Assembly: GCA_964620535.1 (NCBI GenBank)
Contig: CAZUHN010000168.1
Coordinates: 1-10,947, forward strand
DNA length: 10,947 nt
Source of the DNA: CAZUHN01 sp964620535
Lineage (GTDB): Bacteria > UBA8248
Direction: 5' to 3'
In this document: positions 1 through 7,290 of the stretch, in pieces
Layout: the number at the start of each line of letters is the position of its first letter
How positions within the stretch are numbered: position 1 is the stretch's first letter
The notes under the pieces: generated by a model
Told to the model about the DNA's origin: nothing
Databases searched by the model: none
The model's input: the letters and a program-made list of their open reading frames with translations, nothing else
Made by a program: the position numbers and the translations under genes

Positions 1-938
1 TCAACAGCCTCGGATTGCGGGGGCCGGAGCTTTCCAGGAAAAAGGCGCCGGGCGAAATTCGCATTTTCGTTTTGGGGGGCTCATCCACTTTCAACAACAA
101 TTCGCGGGACGGGAATACATGGGCCCGCCTTCTCGAAAAGAAACTCCGCAAGAAATTTGGCCCGGGCATCCGCGTCGTCAACGGCGGGACTCCGGGCTAC
201 ACCAGCTACCAGTCTTCTTTGAGGCTAAACTGCCAATTTATCCAATACGAACCGGATATGGTTCTAGTCTATCATTTGTGGAACGATATCAAGTATTTCG
301 CCAACTCGGACATCCCCGCCCTCGTTCAAAAGCTCGAAGCGCACGGCAGGTTCAACGAACGCACCACGCTCAATTATTTTGCGGGAGAAATTCTGGTTTT
401 TGATTGGCTTACGGGGGTATCGCAGATTGCCGCGCGCCTTCGTTTCGCCTTGTTAAAGCTCGTCCGTCACGTCAACAAGGTGTACGACGAGGGAGCGACC
501 CGGAAATCGCTTCAAGAGATCATTCAACCTGCCGCCCTGGACTTCTACCGCAGGAACCTGCTTTCCATGCGAAACACTCTCGCTGAAAGAAACATCCCTT
601 TCATCATCGTTAAGCAAGGGACCCTCCTCGGTCCTTCGAATACCGAAAGGGAAGAGCGAAAGATCGGATACCATTACACTGGCTTCCGTCGGCCCATTCT
701 TCGTGAGGCATACCGATTGGGCTGGAAAATCAACGACGAGATCTGCCGCCTTCCGGGGGTGGAATGCATATCCGCCAATGAGAGCCTCCCCCCGAACTTT
801 GAATCTTTCCGGGATCATGTTCACCTCACAGACCGGGGGCGGGAGCGGCTTGTCGAGGTAATTTTTGGGAATATAGAAAGGATGAAGGGCATTCGGGAGG
901 TGCTGGATCGAGCCAAGGCTCCTCGATTCATTTCGTAA
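1..938 (+). CDS. SGNH/GDSL-family hydrolase, 5' end outside window
   Basis: This is a likely serine esterase or O-acyl hydrolase of the SGNH fold. The reading frame is open to the window edge (first full codon 3-5, reading N-S-L-G-L-R-G-P), so the true start and any N-terminal signal or membrane anchor are missing. Block I is GGSST, with the nucleophile Ser at bases 81-83. An LWNDI segment fits the Asn block, and the C-terminal DHVH supplies the Asp (813-815) and His (822-824) of the triad. All catalytic blocks are thus present. The gene ends in TAA 56 bases before an O-antigen ligase-like gene on the same strand, which suggests a role in acylation or deacylation of a surface polysaccharide. 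Members of this family in such loci act on acetylated sugars, but the substrate here is unknown. The family call is firm; the role is inferred. Confidence 0.85.
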   Translation, partial: NSLGLRGPELSRKKAPGEIRIFVLGGSSTFNNNSRDGNTWARLLEKKLRKKFGPGIRVVNGGTPGYTSYQSSLRLNCQFIQYEPDMVLVYHLWNDIKYFANSDIPALVQKLEAHGRFNERTTLNYFAGEILVFDWLTGVSQIAARLRFALLKLVRHVNKVYDEGATRKSLQEIIQPAALDFYRRNLLSMRNTLAERNIPFIIVKQGTLLGPSNTEREERKIGYHYTGFRRPILREAYRLGWKINDEICRLPGVECISANESLPPNFESFRDHVHLTDRGRERLVEVIFGNIERMKGIREVLDRAKAPRFIS

Positions 939-983
939 TGGCAGGGAGCCGGACCCCAAACGGGGAAAAAGCGCTTTTCATTT

Positions 984-990
984 GAGGAAA
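984..990 (+). promoter_or_regulatory. Shine-Dalgarno deciding the GTG start at 995
   Basis: The sequence GAGGAAA lies 7 bases (counted from the GAGG core) before GTG 995. The next in-frame ATG at 1019 has no comparable site, so the GTG is preferred. Confidence 0.6.
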
Positions 991-994
991 AAGA

Positions 995-2239
995 GTGAAC
1001 GCGGATACTGCCCAGGGCATGACCTACGAAAATCCCTTCGATTATTTTGTCGAGATGGGCCGGAGGTTCCAGGATAGATCGATAATGGATCGGGTCGCAT
1101 TCGCGGGCCTAATGGGATTTGTCGCTTTCACGCCTTTCTCTTTATCCGCGGCCCAGATTTGCATTTTCCTCGGGATCACTTTCTGGCTTATTATTTCCTG
1201 GCGAGAAGAGCGACTCGCGGACATGCGATATCCGCTGGCCTGGCCGTTCGTTGTCTTCGCCGCGCTCACCCTTGTCAGCGCTCTTTTTTCGCAGGATCCG
1301 ATTCGAAGTCTGAGTGACTCTAAGCAATTGTTCCAAATTATAATTTTCTTCTTCGCTCTCAATTTAATTCGGGATAACCTGGAGGCGACTGGTCTTGTAA
1401 TTCTTCTTATCTTCGTGGTGGTTCTTTCTTCCGCCTACGCGCTCTTCGTTGCATTGGGCGGAGGGATCAATTTGGCCAGGCGAATGTCGGGCCTCTATAG
1501 TATTTACATGACATTCGGCGGCGTGTTGATGCTTACGGCCGCCCTGGCGCTGACGTACTTGCTTATTCCAAAGGTGTCAAAACTTAGCCCGTGGATCGCC
1601 GGTGCCGCAATATTAATCCTTGCTGCCCTTATGACGACCTTCAGTCGCAACGCCTGGCTCGGCGTGCTGGTCTCCCTTCTGGCCCTGGCCTACTGGGGAA
1701 GGAGTGTCCGGGCGATCGCCCTTATCGTCATCGGAATCGTTTTGGTTTTTCTTTTCTCGCCACCGTCTATCCGGAACCGACTCAAGAGTCTCGGTGACAT
1801 AAAGGACAAGACGGCGATCGAACGAATCTACATGTGGAAGAGCGGACTCCGCATGATACGGGATCATCCGCTATTCGGTTTGGGGCCGGATATCATCAAG
1901 CCCGCCTACTCCCGCTTCGCGGATCCCCGAGCCGTAAAGAAAGAGTCGGGCCATCTCCATAATAATTTTATTCATATCGGCGCAGAGCGCGGGCTACCCG
2001 CCCTGGCTGCATGGATTTGGATATGGATTGTTTATTTCATGACTGCTGTTCGCCGACTCGGACCAGCACGGGAGGGGCCGTCCGAAACTCGAATGCGAAT
2101 TGTAGGGAGCCTGGCCGCTATTTCTGGATTTCTGTTTGCGGGTCTGTTTGAATATAACTTCGGTGATTCAGAAGTGGTTATGTTGGCATATTTTCTTATG
2201 GCGCTGCCGTTTGCCGGGGAAGAAAAGGGAAAAGCATGA
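995..2239 (+). CDS. O-antigen ligase/polymerase-like membrane protein (WaaL/Wzy family)
   Basis: This 414-residue protein is a polytopic inner-membrane protein of the O-antigen ligase superfamily, which joins or polymerises lipid-linked glycans on the periplasmic side. Many hydrophobic segments span residues of about 35-255, and two or three more follow residue 338. Between them lies the large periplasmic loop typical of the family. Signature pieces are TFSRNAW (Arg218), a YMWKSGLRM segment followed by HPLFGLGP, and HLHNNF (His320, His322) followed by an ERGLPAL segment. The Arg and the loop His match positions known to matter in WaaL. The start is GTG, chosen for its Shine-Dalgarno. The gene follows an SGNH hydrolase by 56 bases and probably shares its transcript. 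It converges on dacA with 53 bases between stops and no clear terminator. Ligase and polymerase cannot be told apart from sequence, and some relatives act on exopolysaccharide or glycoproteins. Confidence 0.85.
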   Translation: MNADTAQGMTYENPFDYFVEMGRRFQDRSIMDRVAFAGLMGFVAFTPFSLSAAQICIFLGITFWLIISWREERLADMRYPLAWPFVVFAALTLVSALFSQDPIRSLSDSKQLFQIIIFFFALNLIRDNLEATGLVILLIFVVVLSSAYALFVALGGGINLARRMSGLYSIYMTFGGVLMLTAALALTYLLIPKVSKLSPWIAGAAILILAALMTTFSRNAWLGVLVSLLALAYWGRSVRAIALIVIGIVLVFLFSPPSIRNRLKSLGDIKDKTAIERIYMWKSGLRMIRDHPLFGLGPDIIKPAYSRFADPRAVKKESGHLHNNFIHIGAERGLPALAAWIWIWIVYFMTAVRRLGPAREGPSETRMRIVGSLAAISGFLFAGLFEYNFGDSEVVMLAYFLMALPFAGEEKGKA

Positions 2240-2292
2240 ATATTGGGGGAAATTGGAAGCGAGGCCGGTTGAGGTTACATCTTCCCTAATTA

Positions 2293-3483
2293 TTACTTGA
2301 GATTGATGAAATAGTAGAGGAAGCTGGCTCTCTCGACCGACTCCGCTGCAAGCAGATCCACTTCACCGATATTTTTTCCAGCCACTTGATAAATTATTTT
2401 TCCGACGGTTTGACCGTTCTTCACAGGGGCGCGAATCGAATCGGGAATTTTTATCGTTGAGGCGATTTGTTTTTCCTGTCCCCGCTGGACAAGCGTCCGA
2501 ATGTTTCCCGATTCTTTCAAGAGTATCTCTTTTTTGGTTCCCTGCAGGATCTTCAATTTGGGATACGAAATGGAAATTGCTTTCGCGGGATCGATCCACC
2601 GGTAGCGGACGAAACCCCATGAAAGAAGGCGCCTCGCCTCCTTGAACCTTCTCTTGGGATTGTCGGATCCGAGGATTATAGCGATCAGGCGAAGATTGTT
2701 TCTTCGGGCCGTCGCCACGATGCTGTAGCCGGCGGCGCGATATGAGCCGGTTTTGATTCCGTCTGCGCCTGGATAGCGGCCGATGAGTTTGTTTGTATTC
2801 GTGAGGATGAATGTGCCGTTTCTGAAAGTCGTGCTTCTCGTGCGCATCATTTCGGTCGTGCGAGGATATTTGAGAAGCCTTCGGGCGAGAATGGCGAGGT
2901 CCCGCGCACTCGTCAAATTGGGAGGATCGCCGCGTTTGGGTGGCAGTCCATGAACGTTTACATATGAGGTGTCTGTCATCCCGAGTTGCTTCGCGCGATC
3001 GTTCATCAGTTCGATAAATACATCGACATCACCGGCGATGTACTCGGCGACGGCATAGGCGGCATCGTTGGCCGAGCTGATAGAAACGGCTTTGAGGAGC
3101 TCGTTGATCGTAAACCGCTCGCCCTCGGAGAGGTAGACTTGTTGTCCGCCGATTTTGGATGCGGCCCGGGATACCGTGACAATATCAGTGGGCCGAAGCG
3201 TGTTCTCCTCCAGGCGTTCCATGGCGATGAGCATGATCATCATTTTGACGAGTGAGGCGGGAATGACCTTACGCCGGGGGTTCACGGCGCGGAGGAGGCG
3301 CCCCGTCTCGGCCTCGATGAGGAGGACCGAGCGGTACGGAATGTTTTTTTTCCCGTTTTTCGAGCGGGCGGGGGAGGCGGAAGTTGGCCCGAGGGTGAGC
3401 GAGGCGGCGAGGGAGAGCAAAAGCGCCGCCCGGAGGAGGGTTCCGCGCTGGAAAGCGGTTATGAGGCGGGGATATCCAGTCAA
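2293..3483 (-). CDS. dacA: D-alanyl-D-alanine carboxypeptidase (PBP5/6, DacA type)
   Basis: This low-molecular-mass penicillin-binding protein of 396 residues trims the terminal D-Ala from peptidoglycan pentapeptides in the periplasm. The serine peptidase (S11) motifs are all present: SLVK with nucleophile Ser77 and Lys80, SAN at 137-139, and KTG at 244-246. Residues of about 14-37 form a hydrophobic signal peptide rich in Leu and Ala, ending near a TSASPA cleavage-like stretch. Residues of about 300-380 match the all-beta PBP5 C-terminal domain. The last residues (FLYYFINLK) could be a short amphipathic membrane anchor. The start is TTG at 3483, supported by AGGAG at 3492-3496 with 8-base spacing. 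A sigma70 promoter lies upstream. The gene stands alone and converges with the polysaccharide gene. DacA, DacC and DacD paralogues are not separable here. Confidence 0.93.
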   Translation of the reverse strand: MTGYPRLITAFQRGTLLRAALLLSLAASLTLGPTSASPARSKNGKKNIPYRSVLLIEAETGRLLRAVNPRRKVIPASLVKMMIMLIAMERLEENTLRPTDIVTVSRAASKIGGQQVYLSEGERFTINELLKAVSISSANDAAYAVAEYIAGDVDVFIELMNDRAKQLGMTDTSYVNVHGLPPKRGDPPNLTSARDLAILARRLLKYPRTTEMMRTRSTTFRNGTFILTNTNKLIGRYPGADGIKTGSYRAAGYSIVATARRNNLRLIAIILGSDNPKRRFKEARRLLSWGFVRYRWIDPAKAISISYPKLKILQGTKKEILLKESGNIRTLVQRGQEKQIASTIKIPDSIRAPVKNGQTVGKIIYQVAGKNIGEVDLLAAESVERASFLYYFINLK

Positions 3484-3491
3484 GGGCCGGT

Positions 3492-3496
3492 CTCCT
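3492..3496 (-). promoter_or_regulatory. Shine-Dalgarno deciding the TTG start of dacA
   Basis: On the minus strand AGGAG sits 8 bases before TTG 3483. It supports this rare start codon, which also places a complete signal peptide at the N-terminus. Confidence 0.6.
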
Positions 3497-3578
3497 GCGG
3501 ATGGGAAGGGAGGAGGCGGGGATTTATGAAAGCAGGTTCTAGTGTAAAAATCCTATCTTCTTGTTTTACCTGACTCTT

Positions 3579-3606
3579 ATTTTATGGATTTTTTGCCTGT
3601 TGTCAA
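3579..3606 (-). promoter_or_regulatory. sigma70-type promoter of dacA
   Basis: Read on the minus strand, a perfect -35 box TTGACA (3606-3601) is followed after 16 bases by TAAAAT (3584-3579), which matches five of six -10 consensus bases. The predicted transcript would start near 3572 and have a leader of about 90 bases before the TTG start of dacA. The surrounding stretch is AT-rich, as expected for a promoter. This is the best promoter in the window. Confidence 0.7.
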
Positions 3607-4007
3607 GGGTGTGGTGCGCCGGGATATGTATATAAAAGTATACTTGTCCACTCCTATGTATGCATAAATAAATCTGCGGTCCCTGCTTCTGGAAAATAGC
3701 CTCCGGCGCGGCCTCCTCCCTCCGAAAAACCTCCTCCCCGAAAGGCGGGACTTTCCACCGTGAGGAGACGCCCTTCCCCGGGACGGAAAATCGGGCGGGG
3801 GTCCGGCGGCGGGGCCGTTCGCCCGGAGCGGGTTCCCCGCCGGCTTTGGCCCCTTTCTCCACTCATGGTCTTGCGGTATCGCATTTCGCCCAGCCCGAAA
3901 GAAGGCGCCTTCCCGCCGAAAATCGATTCTTGCCTCGGAAACGCGGCTCTGCTACTTTGGATGTCATAAGCGGTGCGACCTTCCCGAATTTCACTTCCCC
4001 GCAACCG
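3607..4007. other. gene-poor spacer between dacA and dapA
   Basis: About 400 bases show no convincing gene. The left end (3621-3675) is an AT-rich patch with an inverted repeat GTATA/TATAC (arms 3628-3632 and 3639-3643), which may be a regulatory site. From about 3690 it turns abruptly GC-rich. Open frames here on both strands give Arg/Pro/Gly-rich proteins without a motif, and some run into dapA in the wrong frame. A weak extended -10 promoter for dapA may lie at 3930-3958: TTGCCT, 17 bases, then TACTTT preceded by TGC. It is low confidence. Confidence 0.5.
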
Positions 4008-4030
4008 GGCGGACTCCCCGGGGAGGAGCC
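4008..4030 (+). promoter_or_regulatory. GC-rich hairpin in the dapA leader
   Basis: A 12-base perfect palindrome CTCCCCGGGGAG (4014-4025) is flanked by GGC (4008-4010) and GCC (4028-4030). In RNA this can fold into a stable stem-loop that buries the purine-rich GGAGGAG at 4022-4028. It has no U-tract, so it is not an intrinsic terminator. A role in controlling the micro-ORF just downstream is inference. Confidence 0.35.
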
Positions 4031-4032
4031 GA

Positions 4033-4059
4033 ATGGCGAATATCGCCCGTTCCCGATGA
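4033..4059 (+). CDS. possible 8-residue leader micro-ORF before dapA
   Basis: An ATG at 4033 opens a tiny frame encoding MANIARSR and ending in TGA at 4057-4059. It has its own Shine-Dalgarno-like GGAGGAG (4022-4028), 4 bases upstream. Its stop codon overlaps the dapA ribosome site (AGGAGG 4059-4064), a layout that can couple translation of the two. The peptide has no lysine run, so a classic lysine attenuator is not indicated. It may be chance. Confidence 0.25.
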   Translation: MANIARSR

Positions 4060-4064
4060 GGAGG
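4058..4064 (+). promoter_or_regulatory. strong Shine-Dalgarno of dapA
   Basis: GAGGAGG lies 7 bases before ATG 4072, a near-ideal ribosome site. It fixes the dapA start and makes the longer overlapping frame from 3846 unlikely to be translated. Confidence 0.75.
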
Positions 4065-4071
4065 TCCGACC

Positions 4072-4962
4072 ATGTTCAAAGGCTCGTTCGTCGCCATCGT
4101 CACTCCCTTCCGCGGCGGAGATCTCTGCGAGGAAGACCTTCGCACCCTCGTGGACTTCCACCTCGAAAGCGGAACGCACGGCATCGTCGCTTGCGGCACC
4201 ACGGGCGAATCCCCCTGCCTGAGCCACGAGGAGCACGACCGCGTCGTCGAGATCGTGGTCGAGCGCGTGGCCGGACGGATCCCCGTCATCGCCGGTGCGG
4301 GCTCGAACAGCACCCGCGAGGCCGTCCGCCGCACCGAGTTCGCCAAGAAGGCCGGGGCCGACGGCGCCCTCCTCGTCGCCCCCTACTACAACAAACCCAC
4401 CCAGGATGGCCTCTACCGGCACTTCCGCGAGGTGGCCGAGGCGGTGGACATCCCCAACGTCCTCTACAACGTCCCGGGCCGCACCGTGATCGGGATCGCG
4501 CCCGAGACAGTGGCCCGTCTCGCCGAGGTTCCGAACATCGTCGGCATCAAGGAGGCCACCGGCGACATCTCCAACACCTGCGAGATCGTTCGCCGCTGCC
4601 CGGAGGACTTCATCGTCCTCTCCGGGGATGACTTCGTCACCCTCCCCATGATGGTCATGGGCGCGGTCGGGACCATCTCGGTCACCGCCAACGTCGCCCC
4701 CGCCGACGTCGCCGCGATGTGCCGGGCTCAGTTCGATGGAGACGCCGCCCGCGCCCGCGATCTGCACTACAAGATGTGGGGGCTCAACCGGATGATGTTC
4801 ATCGAAACAAACCCCATCCCGGCCAAGGCCGCCCTCGCCCTCATGGGCAAGATCGCCCTCGAATACCGCCTTCCCCTCTGCCCGCCCTCGGACGCGCACA
4901 TGAAGACCCTCGAGGCCTTCACCAGGTCCTACGGCCTCATCGGGGAGGCCGTCCCTGCGTAG
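4072..4962 (+). CDS. dapA: 4-hydroxy-tetrahydrodipicolinate synthase
   Basis: This cytosolic enzyme condenses pyruvate with aspartate semialdehyde, the first committed step to diaminopimelate and lysine. Its 296 residues match the usual length of about 290-300. Key residues fall one position before E. coli DapA numbering: CGTTGES with Thr43 and Thr44, VAPYYNKPT with Tyr106, LYNVPGR with catalytic Tyr132 and substrate-binding Arg137, and VGIKEATGD with Schiff-base Lys160. The complete triad and Arg137 favour DapA over sialate lyase or KDG aldolase relatives, though other family members cannot be excluded fully. The start has a strong Shine-Dalgarno. The gene appears monocistronic, with a possible regulated leader before it and a terminator after it. 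Diaminopimelate also feeds peptidoglycan, the substrate of the nearby carboxypeptidase, but the two genes diverge and have separate promoters. Confidence 0.96.
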   Translation: MFKGSFVAIVTPFRGGDLCEEDLRTLVDFHLESGTHGIVACGTTGESPCLSHEEHDRVVEIVVERVAGRIPVIAGAGSNSTREAVRRTEFAKKAGADGALLVAPYYNKPTQDGLYRHFREVAEAVDIPNVLYNVPGRTVIGIAPETVARLAEVPNIVGIKEATGDISNTCEIVRRCPEDFIVLSGDDFVTLPMMVMGAVGTISVTANVAPADVAAMCRAQFDGDAARARDLHYKMWGLNRMMFIETNPIPAKAALALMGKIALEYRLPLCPPSDAHMKTLEAFTRSYGLIGEAVPA

Positions 4963-4982
4963 GGGGATTTTCGTACGAGCGC

Positions 4983-5021
4983 AAAAAGCGGCAGCGGGGT
5001 GACCCTTCGTCGCTTTTTTTT
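4983..5021 (+). terminator. intrinsic terminator after dapA
   Basis: The arms AAAAAGCG (4983-4990) and CGCTTTTT (5011-5018) can pair, with an extra inner GGGT/ACCC pairing, and are followed by T bases to 5021. It begins 20 bases after the dapA stop. The A-run on the left arm could also let it stop minus-strand transcripts. The loop is long and irregular, so efficiency is uncertain. Confidence 0.6.
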
Positions 5022-5057
5022 GGGGATCCATTGAGGGGCCGAGCGAGGGTTTTGAGT

Positions 5058-5063
5058 TATAAT
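5058..5063 (+). promoter_or_regulatory. perfect -10 box (TATAAT), possible tag promoter
   Basis: TATAAT occurs in the spacer between dapA and tag, 140 bases before the tag start. No good -35 box stands at 16-18 bases; TTGAGG at 5031-5036 is 21 bases away. The match may therefore be only a partial promoter. Confidence 0.35.
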
Positions 5064-5202
5064 GGAATGGGGTCCGTTCCCTCCGAGGGAGGGGGAGAAG
5101 ACGGTGTGCGCCTAATTGTTTTTCCTTTCCTATGCTAATCCGAAGCGTTTTCCCGAAATAACCGGAATCATTTTACCCCACCCCTAAAGGCCCTGACCCG
5201 CA

Positions 5203-5805
5203 ATGCCAAAAAAAATCACCCGGTGCGCGTGGTGTGGGGACGATCCGATCTATGTGAAATACCATGACGCGGAGTGGGGGGTGCCGGTCCACGACGACCG
5301 GCTGCTGTTCGAGTTTCTGGTGCTGGAGGGGGCGCAGGCGGGGCTGAGCTGGATCACGATATTGAAAAGAAGAGAGCGCTACATCGAGGCGTTCGACAGG
5401 TTCGACGTGGAGAAAGTGGCCCGGTACGGGAAGCGGAAGATCAACGCGCTGCTGAAGAACCCGGGGATTATCCGCAACCGCCTGAAGGTGCATTCCGCGG
5501 TGGCGAACGCCCGGGCGTTCACCCGGGTGCAGGAGGAGTTCGGGAGCTTTTCAAAGTACCAATGGGGGTTCACCGGCGGTGCGCCGATCCAGAATTCCCG
5601 GAGAACCATGGGGCAGATTCCCGCGAGGACCAAAATTTCGGATGCACTCAGCGCGGACATGAAAAAGAGGGGGTTCAGCTTCGTGGGTTCCACCATCATG
5701 TATGCCCACATGCAGGCAGTGGGGATGGTGAACGATCATGTGGTGAGTTGTTTCCGGTACGAGCAGATCGCGGAAATGGGCGAGGCTGGGAAACGGCAGC
5801 AATAA
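5203..5805 (+). CDS. tag: DNA-3-methyladenine glycosylase I
   Basis: This base-excision repair enzyme removes 3-methyladenine from alkylated DNA. The 200-residue protein covers the whole family. The zinc ligands are visible and lie four positions after those of E. coli Tag: Cys8 (RCAWC), His21 (YHDAEWG), His179 (NDHVV) and Cys183 (SCFRY). The substrate-pocket residues are also kept: Tyr20, Glu42 in LEGAQAGLSW and Trp50. The start is the ATG just before the PKKITRCAW run, and the ribosome site is weak (AAAGG 5186-5190, 12 bases away). Codons here favour G in third position more than the C-rich codons of dapA and the acyl-CoA dehydrogenase on either side, which may hint at a different history. 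It probably has its own promoter. No adaptive-response (Ada) gene is nearby. Confidence 0.96.
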   Translation: MPKKITRCAWCGDDPIYVKYHDAEWGVPVHDDRLLFEFLVLEGAQAGLSWITILKRRERYIEAFDRFDVEKVARYGKRKINALLKNPGIIRNRLKVHSAVANARAFTRVQEEFGSFSKYQWGFTGGAPIQNSRRTMGQIPARTKISDALSADMKKRGFSFVGSTIMYAHMQAVGMVNDHVVSCFRYEQIAEMGEAGKRQQ

Positions 5806-5890
5806 AAGTAAATTGAAATCCTTTTTTGTGAAGAGAATTCTCCCTCCCTCCTCTCGCCACACCCTCCCGGTCTGGACGGGCGCCGTTTGG

Positions 5891-5899
5891 TGCTATCAT
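5891..5899 (+). promoter_or_regulatory. extended -10 promoter of the acyl-CoA dehydrogenase gene
   Basis: TGCTATCAT has the TG motif of extended -10 promoters followed by TATCAT (five of six consensus). Only a poor -35 (TCTGGA, 5871-5876) is present, as is common for this class. Transcription would start near 5906, after the possible GTG start at 5904, which supports translation from ATG 5967. Confidence 0.45.
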
Positions 5900-5954
5900 T
5901 CCAGTGAACGAAGCGGATTTTTTTGGGAGTGCCCCTCATCGTGGGCACATAGCC

Positions 5955-5960
5955 GGGAGG
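5955..5960 (+). promoter_or_regulatory. Shine-Dalgarno deciding ATG 5967
   Basis: GGGAGG sits 6 bases before ATG 5967, giving the standard acyl-CoA dehydrogenase beginning MDFELTGEQ. The upstream in-frame GTG at 5904 adds 21 residues with no family match. Confidence 0.7.
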
Positions 5961-5966
5961 TACGCC

Positions 5967-7163
5967 ATGGACTTCGAACTGACCGGGGAGCAAAAGGCCA
6001 TCCAAGCTCTCGCGCGGGACTTCGCGCGCGGGGAGGTCGAGCCCTCTGCCGCCGAGCGCGACCGCATCCAGGACTGGGAGGCGCGCATGCCCTGGGACCT
6101 CGTCGAGCGGGCGAGCGCCCTGGGCCTCCGTCAGCTCCCCTACCCCCCGGAACATGGCGGGGGCGGGGCGGACGTCCTCACCTGCTGCATCGCGGGCGAG
6201 GAACTGGCCGCCGGGGATCTTGGTTTCGCCGTGAACCTCGACCAGATCTGGAAACTCGCCCACATCCTCGCCGAGATCGAACCGTCGGTGCGCGACCCCT
6301 GGCTGAAGCGGCTGTGCGCGGAGCCCCGGTTCCTGACCGCCATCGCTATCACCGAGCCCGGCTCCGGGAGTGACCACCAGGGTCACTACGACCACCCTTC
6401 GATCGCCTTCCACACACGGGCCGAGAAGCAGAACAGCGGCTGGGCCATCAACGGCATGAAGCACTTCATCAGCAACGGCCCGGTGGCCTCCCTCTACATC
6501 GTGGGCGCCCGCACCGACTTGCGAAAAACGCTCCGGGAGGGACTGACGGCCTTCCTGGTCCCGCGCGAGGCGGAGGGCCTTTCCATCGGCCGGGTGCACG
6601 AGAAGATCGGCCAGCGGCTCTCGATGAACTCTGAGATCCTCTTCGAGGACGTTGTGGTGCCAGCGGATCACCTGATCCTGGGCGAGGGGCGCATGTACGA
6701 TGTGCGCGGGCGTCTGCTCGCCTGCGGCAAGCCCGAGGCGGCGGCCAACTGCCTCGGGGTGGGGCGGGCCGCCTTCGAGAAGGCGCTCGGCTACGCGCGC
6801 GAGCGCGTCCAGGGCGGGAGGCCCATCGCCGAGCACCAGGCGGTTGCGGCCATGCTGGCGGACATGGCCATCGGGCTCGAGACGGCGCGGACCCTTGTCT
6901 GGCGCACCGCTTGGGCGGTGGACCACATGGAACCCTACGACTTCACCCTCGGGTGGAAGTGCAAGGTGTTCGCCTCGGAGACCGCCTTCGACTGCGCCCG
7001 GATGGGGATGGAGATCTTCGGCGGGGCGGGCATCATGCAGGAGGCCCCGATGGAGAAGTACCTTCGGGACGCGAGCACGTTCCTGCATTCGGACGGGACG
7101 AACCAGGTCCTGCGCTACCGCACGGCGCGCGCCCATGCCGAGGGTCGGGCCGAGCGGTTTTAG
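5967..7163 (+). CDS. acyl-CoA dehydrogenase family protein with Asp at the catalytic-base position
   Basis: This FAD enzyme of 398 residues would oxidise an acyl-CoA thioester at the alpha-beta bond and pass electrons to an electron-transfer flavoprotein. The N-terminal helical domain covers about residues 1-120. The middle beta domain has the flavin and substrate motif AITEPGSGSD (127-136) and GMKHFISNG (163-171). The C-terminal domain has GRPIAEHQAV and the EIFGGAG run near 349-355. In medium-chain enzymes a Glu in a YEGT context acts as the base; here it reads HSDGT, with Asp376 (bases 7092-7094). The alternative Glu used by isovaleryl- and long-chain enzymes aligns by eye to Gly254, so it does not rescue the function. 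The gene stands alone between tag and a repeat, with no beta-oxidation partners in view, so the substrate is unknown. The ends of the protein are intact. Confidence 0.9.
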   Translation: MDFELTGEQKAIQALARDFARGEVEPSAAERDRIQDWEARMPWDLVERASALGLRQLPYPPEHGGGGADVLTCCIAGEELAAGDLGFAVNLDQIWKLAHILAEIEPSVRDPWLKRLCAEPRFLTAIAITEPGSGSDHQGHYDHPSIAFHTRAEKQNSGWAINGMKHFISNGPVASLYIVGARTDLRKTLREGLTAFLVPREAEGLSIGRVHEKIGQRLSMNSEILFEDVVVPADHLILGEGRMYDVRGRLLACGKPEAAANCLGVGRAAFEKALGYARERVQGGRPIAEHQAVAAMLADMAIGLETARTLVWRTAWAVDHMEPYDFTLGWKCKVFASETAFDCARMGMEIFGGAGIMQEAPMEKYLRDASTFLHSDGTNQVLRYRTARAHAEGRAERF

Positions 7164-7290
7164 GGAGAAAATCCCTCAAGGATATTCAGCGCTTCAACGA
7201 TTTTGGGTTTGCCCAGGATCGAAAATTCTCCGGGCCGCCCTTCTCCGCATTTCTCCCTCGGGTTTTCATCGGCGCGAAGCGGGCACCGTT

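Noticed and set aside
3654..4346. Minus-strand frame spanning the spacer and the start of dapA
   Set aside because: It is Arg/Pro/Ser-rich without a motif, overlaps dapA antisense, and has no convincing ribosome site.
3991..5031. Long minus-strand frame opposite dapA
   Set aside because: The Gly/Asp/Val-rich translation is a mirror of dapA codons; dapA has full catalytic residues and a strong ribosome site.
5904..5966. GTG start of the acyl-CoA dehydrogenase at 5904
   Set aside because: It lies almost on the predicted transcription start, lacks a ribosome site, and adds residues without family match.
5736..7136. Long open frame on the minus strand opposite the acyl-CoA dehydrogenase and tag end
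   Set aside because: It mirrors a well-supported gene in GC-rich DNA, has no recognisable domain, and is Arg/Gly/His-rich, as antisense frames usually are.
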